The notes beneath the pieces were generated by a model. The model made no database searches, was not told where the DNA came from, and saw nothing but the letters and a program-made list of their open reading frames with translations. Below, piece by piece: positions 6,160 to 8,345 of a stretch of DNA of 8,345 nt (within the stretch, counting starts at the first letter, position 1; the number at the start of each line of letters is the position of its first letter). The stretch lies in the NCBI GenBank assembly GCA_031271635.1, contig JAISVG010000055.1, positions 1 to 8,345 of the forward strand, read 5' to 3'. The stretch is from Erysipelotrichaceae bacterium. GTDB lineage: Bacteria; Bacillota_I; Bacilli_A; RFN20; CAG-826. A program made the position numbers and the translations under genes.

Positions 6160-7345
6160 GGATATATTTTTCTTTTTTGAAAAGGGCATTAATAACAAAG
6201 ACCAGCCCGACTGAAAAAGCGACCATGGTCACAATTGTAATCGAAAAATTGAGGGCATTAAAGTGATAGTTAAGAATCTCATTTAAGGTTAGGGAAACGT
6301 TTAAAAATGGGACAAAGAATAAGTAGAAAGGATTATCTTTACCAGCAAAGAAGGTTGCAAACGAGGCGACAACACTAATAATTAAAACCACCGAAGAAAA
6401 TGAAATAGCCTGCTTCGTAGTTTTAGCAATGGTTGATAGTAGTGATATGATTGCAACAATAAATAGCACCGTGGCAAAGGCAATCGCAAGGATGGCAAGA
6501 TAATTCCAAAAACTATATTCAAGGCTAATAGTAAGGCCCATTCCTTGATTTAAATATATCGGAAGACCAATCATCATCCCGATGAAGTTTGAAGCCGCTG
6601 AGAGGAGCGATATTCCTGTTTGCGAGACAACTTTTCCAATGACAATATCGCTTCGTTTGATCGGGGCAACAAGGAGGCTTGCCATGGTGCCTCGCTCTTT
6701 CTCGCCTGCAATTGAGTCAGGAGTTAAGGACATGACACTTTGGATTAAAGTTGACATTAAAAGCATCGGAACAAGAATTGAAAGAATCACCGCGCTTTGG
6801 TCACGGTCTGTCCCAAGATCAGAGTAAATATCTTTGATGACAGTCGGATTTACTTCTAAGGCTAGAGCATCAAAACTTCCTTTTAGAATACTAAACAAAG
6901 TGGCACTTTGTTGGTTCGCTCGGTTATAGTAGATTTGAATAGTCGGAGCCACAAATTCAGGGTCTGTTATGTCATGGGTCTCGTCATTAAATAAATAAGA
7001 TAGTTTTTCGTCAAAATCTTTATCAATGATTAAGAATAGATGAGTATCTTGATTCTCGATTCGCTTTTTCGCGGCTTCTTCCTCAGTCTCATTAATACTA
7101 ATGATTCTAACATTTAGATCTAATTCAGGATTAGTTAGAATACCGCTTACAAACTCTGACTCATTAATAACTTCGACAGTAAGAGTTTTATTGCTAGTAT
7201 CATTATAGCTTTGCATCACCAAACCAATTACTGAATAAACTAGAATCATGATGAAGGCTGGAAGAATCAGAACCGAAAAGACTAGTTGCTTATCTTTAAA
7301 AACACGGGCAAATTCTTTTTTGATGATGGTAAAAATATTTTTCAT
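6146..7345 (-). CDS. ABC transporter permease, NatB-like (ABC-2 membrane family)
   Basis: The 399-residue product has the NatB/YhaP layout. A first TM helix at about 22-44 is followed by a large extracytoplasmic domain (about 45-185), then five more helices near 187-206, 243-265, 283-305, 314-334 and 366-388. The cytoplasmic coupling motif AGEKERGTMASLLVAPIKRSDIVIGK lies at 213-238, the hallmark of this family. With the upstream ATPase it should form a membrane exporter; NatAB of B. subtilis extrudes Na+, but relatives export drugs or peptides, so the substrate is not assigned. A Shine-Dalgarno TAAGGAG (7351-7357, minus) lies inside the last codons and stop of the ATPase gene, 5 bases before this ATG, and the genes are 2 bp apart, so they are one operon. 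Its 3' end overlaps the sigma gene by 14 bp. Confidence 0.92.
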   Translation of the reverse strand: MKNIFTIIKKEFARVFKDKQLVFSVLILPAFIMILVYSVIGLVMQSYNDTSNKTLTVEVINESEFVSGILTNPELDLNVRIISINETEEEAAKKRIENQDTHLFLIIDKDFDEKLSYLFNDETHDITDPEFVAPTIQIYYNRANQQSATLFSILKGSFDALALEVNPTVIKDIYSDLGTDRDQSAVILSILVPMLLMSTLIQSVMSLTPDSIAGEKERGTMASLLVAPIKRSDIVIGKVVSQTGISLLSAASNFIGMMIGLPIYLNQGMGLTISLEYSFWNYLAILAIAFATVLFIVAIISLLSTIAKTTKQAISFSSVVLIISVVASFATFFAGKDNPFYLFFVPFLNVSLTLNEILNYHFNALNFSITIVTMVAFSVGLVFVINALFKKEKYILNSN

Positions 7346-7347
7346 GT

Positions 7348-8124
7348 TTACTCCTTATGGTTTTCTTGATAAATCTTAAAGAAAACATTTTCTAAAGATT
7401 CGTCTTTGGTTAGTTCTTTTAGTGGGGCTTCAGCAGTGAGTTTCCCGTCAATAATAATCCCAACACGGTCACTGATTTTTTCTATTAAACTAAAGATATG
7501 AGTTGAAATAATAATGGTTTTGCCGCGATTTTTCTCTTCAATTAAAAAATCAGTAACATCTTTAGCGGTTAAAACGTCAAGACCATTGGTTGGCTCATCA
7601 AAGATAATGATTTTAGGATCATGAACTAAGGAAATGGCTAAGGAAACTTTCTGTTTCATTCCAGTTGAAAGATTACTCACCTTAATTTCGCTAAAACTAT
7701 CAATTTGAAAACGACTGAAAAGAATATTCTTTCTTGCAATAATAGTTTCGTCACTCAACTGGTGAAGTTTTCCGAAGAAGGTGAATAAGTAATTCGGAGT
7801 GAAGAAATCTTCGAGTTTTAGTTCGCTGGTGAGGAAAGCAATGTTTTTCTTAGTCTCAATGTCGTTTTCTTTAATTGAGATGCCATCAATGATGATATCA
7901 CCGGAATTAGGCTGAATTAACGAGGCTAACATTCTAAGGGTGGTGGTTTTCCCCGCTCCATTAGGTCCTAGTAACCCATATAGTTCCCCTTCATAAACTT
8001 TAAGCGAAAGATCATCAACTGCTTTAAACTCAGAACTTTGAGTATGCTTTAGTTTCATTTGCTTTTTTGACAAAGTGAAGGTTTTGGTAATATGATTGAT
8101 TTCGATAATAGCATTTTTATTCAT
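7348..8124 (-). CDS. ABC transporter ATP-binding protein, NatA-like
   Basis: The 258-residue product is a single nucleotide-binding domain. It has Walker A GPNGAGKT (53-60), ABC signature LSTGMKQ (152-158), Walker B IIIFDEP (172-178), D-loop at GLD (181-183) and the H-loop histidine H209 in IISTHI. The Q-loop position reads IAFLTSELKLEDFFTP (95-110), lacking the usual glutamine; the same FLT/S pattern is typical of NatA proteins and separates them from most exporter ATPases. It would drive the permease encoded directly downstream. The ATG at 8124 is supported by a TATAAT 6 bases upstream and by alignment of the family start. No Shine-Dalgarno precedes it. No regulator gene lies next to the pair. 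The pair sits between the sigH-like gene and rpmG, where the block is normally uninterrupted, which suggests a lineage-specific insertion. Confidence 0.95.
   Translation of the reverse strand: MNKNAIIEINHITKTFTLSKKQMKLKHTQSSEFKAVDDLSLKVYEGELYGLLGPNGAGKTTTLRMLASLIQPNSGDIIIDGISIKENDIETKKNIAFLTSELKLEDFFTPNYLFTFFGKLHQLSDETIIARKNILFSRFQIDSFSEIKVSNLSTGMKQKVSLAISLVHDPKIIIFDEPTNGLDVLTAKDVTDFLIEEKNRGKTIIISTHIFSLIEKISDRVGIIIDGKLTAEAPLKELTKDESLENVFFKIYQENHKE
7351..7357 (-). promoter_or_regulatory. Shine-Dalgarno of the ABC permease gene, inside the ATPase 3' end
   Basis: TAAGGAG on the minus strand is built from the last codons of the ATPase gene and lies 5 bases before the permease ATG. With the stop codon 2 bp from that start, it implies translational coupling. 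Confidence 0.85.
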
Positions 8125-8130
8125 GAATTA

Positions 8131-8136
8131 ATTATA
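8131..8136 (-). promoter_or_regulatory. -10 box of the ABC exporter operon, leaderless geometry
   Basis: The minus strand reads TATAAT, six bases, then the ATPase ATG, placing +1 on the A of the ATG. No TG extension and no good -35 are seen. Two GGGTA repeats (minus strand, 8157-8161 and 8146-8150) spaced 11 bp apart lie in the -35/spacer region, so an activator or repressor may bind there (inference). Confidence 0.6.
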
Positions 8137-8209
8137 GTTTAAAATTACCCAATCGGTACCCTCATTTTTAATTCGAGGTTGGCTAAAGCAACGATATTAA
8201 AAAAATGTC

Positions 8210-8238
8210 TTGACGAAAAGGTTTTGCTTGTTTATCAT
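8210..8238 (+). promoter_or_regulatory. Upstream sigma-70-type promoter of rpmG
   Basis: TTGACG (8210-8215), a 17-bp spacer and TATCAT (8233-8238) form the best full promoter in the window. Transcription should start near 8245, giving a leader of about 18 bases that contains no Shine-Dalgarno. Confidence 0.65.
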
Positions 8239-8253
8239 CAGTTTTAATGATAA
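8232..8253. repeat. Inverted repeat spanning both rpmG -10 boxes (operator candidate)
   Basis: Arms TTATCAT (8232-8238) and ATGATAA (8247-8253) flank an 8-base centre. The left arm covers the -10 of the upstream promoter and the right arm overlaps the start of the second -10. A transcript starting near 8245 would contain only the right arm, so the repeat can act only at the DNA level for that promoter. No regulator can be named. Confidence 0.4.
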
Positions 8254-8256
8254 GAT
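8251..8256 (+). promoter_or_regulatory. Second, extended -10 (TGn-TAAGAT) of rpmG, leaderless geometry
   Basis: TGA TAAGAT (8248-8256) ends 7 bases before the ATG at 8264. A TTGTTT (8228-8233) at 17-bp spacing may serve as a partial -35. The extended box closely resembles that of the sigH-like gene (TGT TAAGAT) at the same distance from the start codon. Confidence 0.45.
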
Positions 8257-8263
8257 TATTAAC

Positions 8264-8345
8264 ATGAGACAAAAAGTTCTTTTGATATGTAGCGATTGTC
8301 TCTCACGGAACTATAAGACCACGAAGACGGAACATAGTAATGCGA
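8264..8345 (+). CDS. rpmG: Large-subunit ribosomal protein L33 (bL33), N-terminal part (cut by right edge)
   Basis: The ATG at 8264 opens a frame of 27 codons running to the window end. It begins MRQKVLLICSDCLSRNYKTTK, which matches bL33 (RxxxxLxCxxCxxRNYxTxKN). The CSDC pair (C9, C12) shows this is the zinc-binding form, so two more cysteines are expected near the C-terminus outside the window. bL33 is a small 50S protein near the E site. In Bacilli rpmG follows sigH and precedes secE and nusG, and the nearby sigH-like gene supports this reading. The frame is short and partial, which is why it can be missed. Confidence 0.9.
   Translation, partial: MRQKVLLICSDCLSRNYKTTKTEHSNA

Noticed and set aside
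6166..6187. TTTTC-loop-GAAAA as a terminator for the sigma gene
   Set aside because: Five AT-rich pairs with no T-run after the stem; it lies within permease codons and is expected in AT-rich DNA.
8150..8165. GGTACC palindrome upstream of the exporter
   Set aside because: A six-base palindrome alone is expected by chance.
1..8345. TGA read as tryptophan (code 4)
   Set aside because: All tryptophan codons checked are TGG and all frames are intact under the standard code, so nothing requires reassignment.

Overview
The window looks like chromosomal DNA from a low-GC, mollicute-like or deeply branching member of the Bacilli. The reasons are the AT-rich third positions, the gene set, and an order that follows the conserved Firmicute block cysS - (mrnC) - rlmB - (yacP) - sigH - rpmG - secE - nusG. 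The standard code fits: every tryptophan codon I checked is TGG, no frame is broken by TGA, and all seven complete genes stop with TAA or TAG.

Layout: 1-451 (minus) is the start of a cation diffusion facilitator (CDF) transporter that runs out of the left edge. Diverging from it, 500-2647 is tex, followed by cysS (2678-4033), an MgtC/SapB-family membrane protein (4067-4810), rlmB (4812-5510) and a SigH-like sigma factor (5554-6159). On the minus strand, converging on the sigma gene, lies a NatAB-like ABC exporter: ATPase 7348-8124, then permease 6146-7345. At the right edge, 8264-8345 is the start of rpmG (ribosomal protein L33). The exporter therefore interrupts the usual sigH-rpmG junction, and the MgtC gene occupies the place normally held by mrnC (Mini-III RNase) between cysS and rlmB.

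The most striking signal lies in how genes start. Every gene that appears to begin its own transcription unit (CDF, tex, cysS, sigH-like, ABC ATPase, rpmG) has a good -10 box ending exactly 6 or 7 bases before its ATG and no Shine-Dalgarno sequence. That geometry puts the transcription start on, or one base before, the A of the ATG, so these would be leaderless mRNAs. The two genes with a clear Shine-Dalgarno (MgtC-family gene and ABC permease) lie behind another gene, and rlmB starts one base after the preceding stop, as expected for translational coupling. The window thus suggests two modes of translation initiation, split by position in the operon.

Other points: the tail-to-tail overlap of the sigma and permease genes is itself a 14-bp near-palindrome with no terminator visible. 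Inverted repeats sit on the rpmG and MgtC-family promoters. Divergent leaderless promoters serve CDF and tex within 48 bp. No tRNA, rRNA, mobile element or CRISPR was seen, and there is no gene-free stretch above 140 bp.
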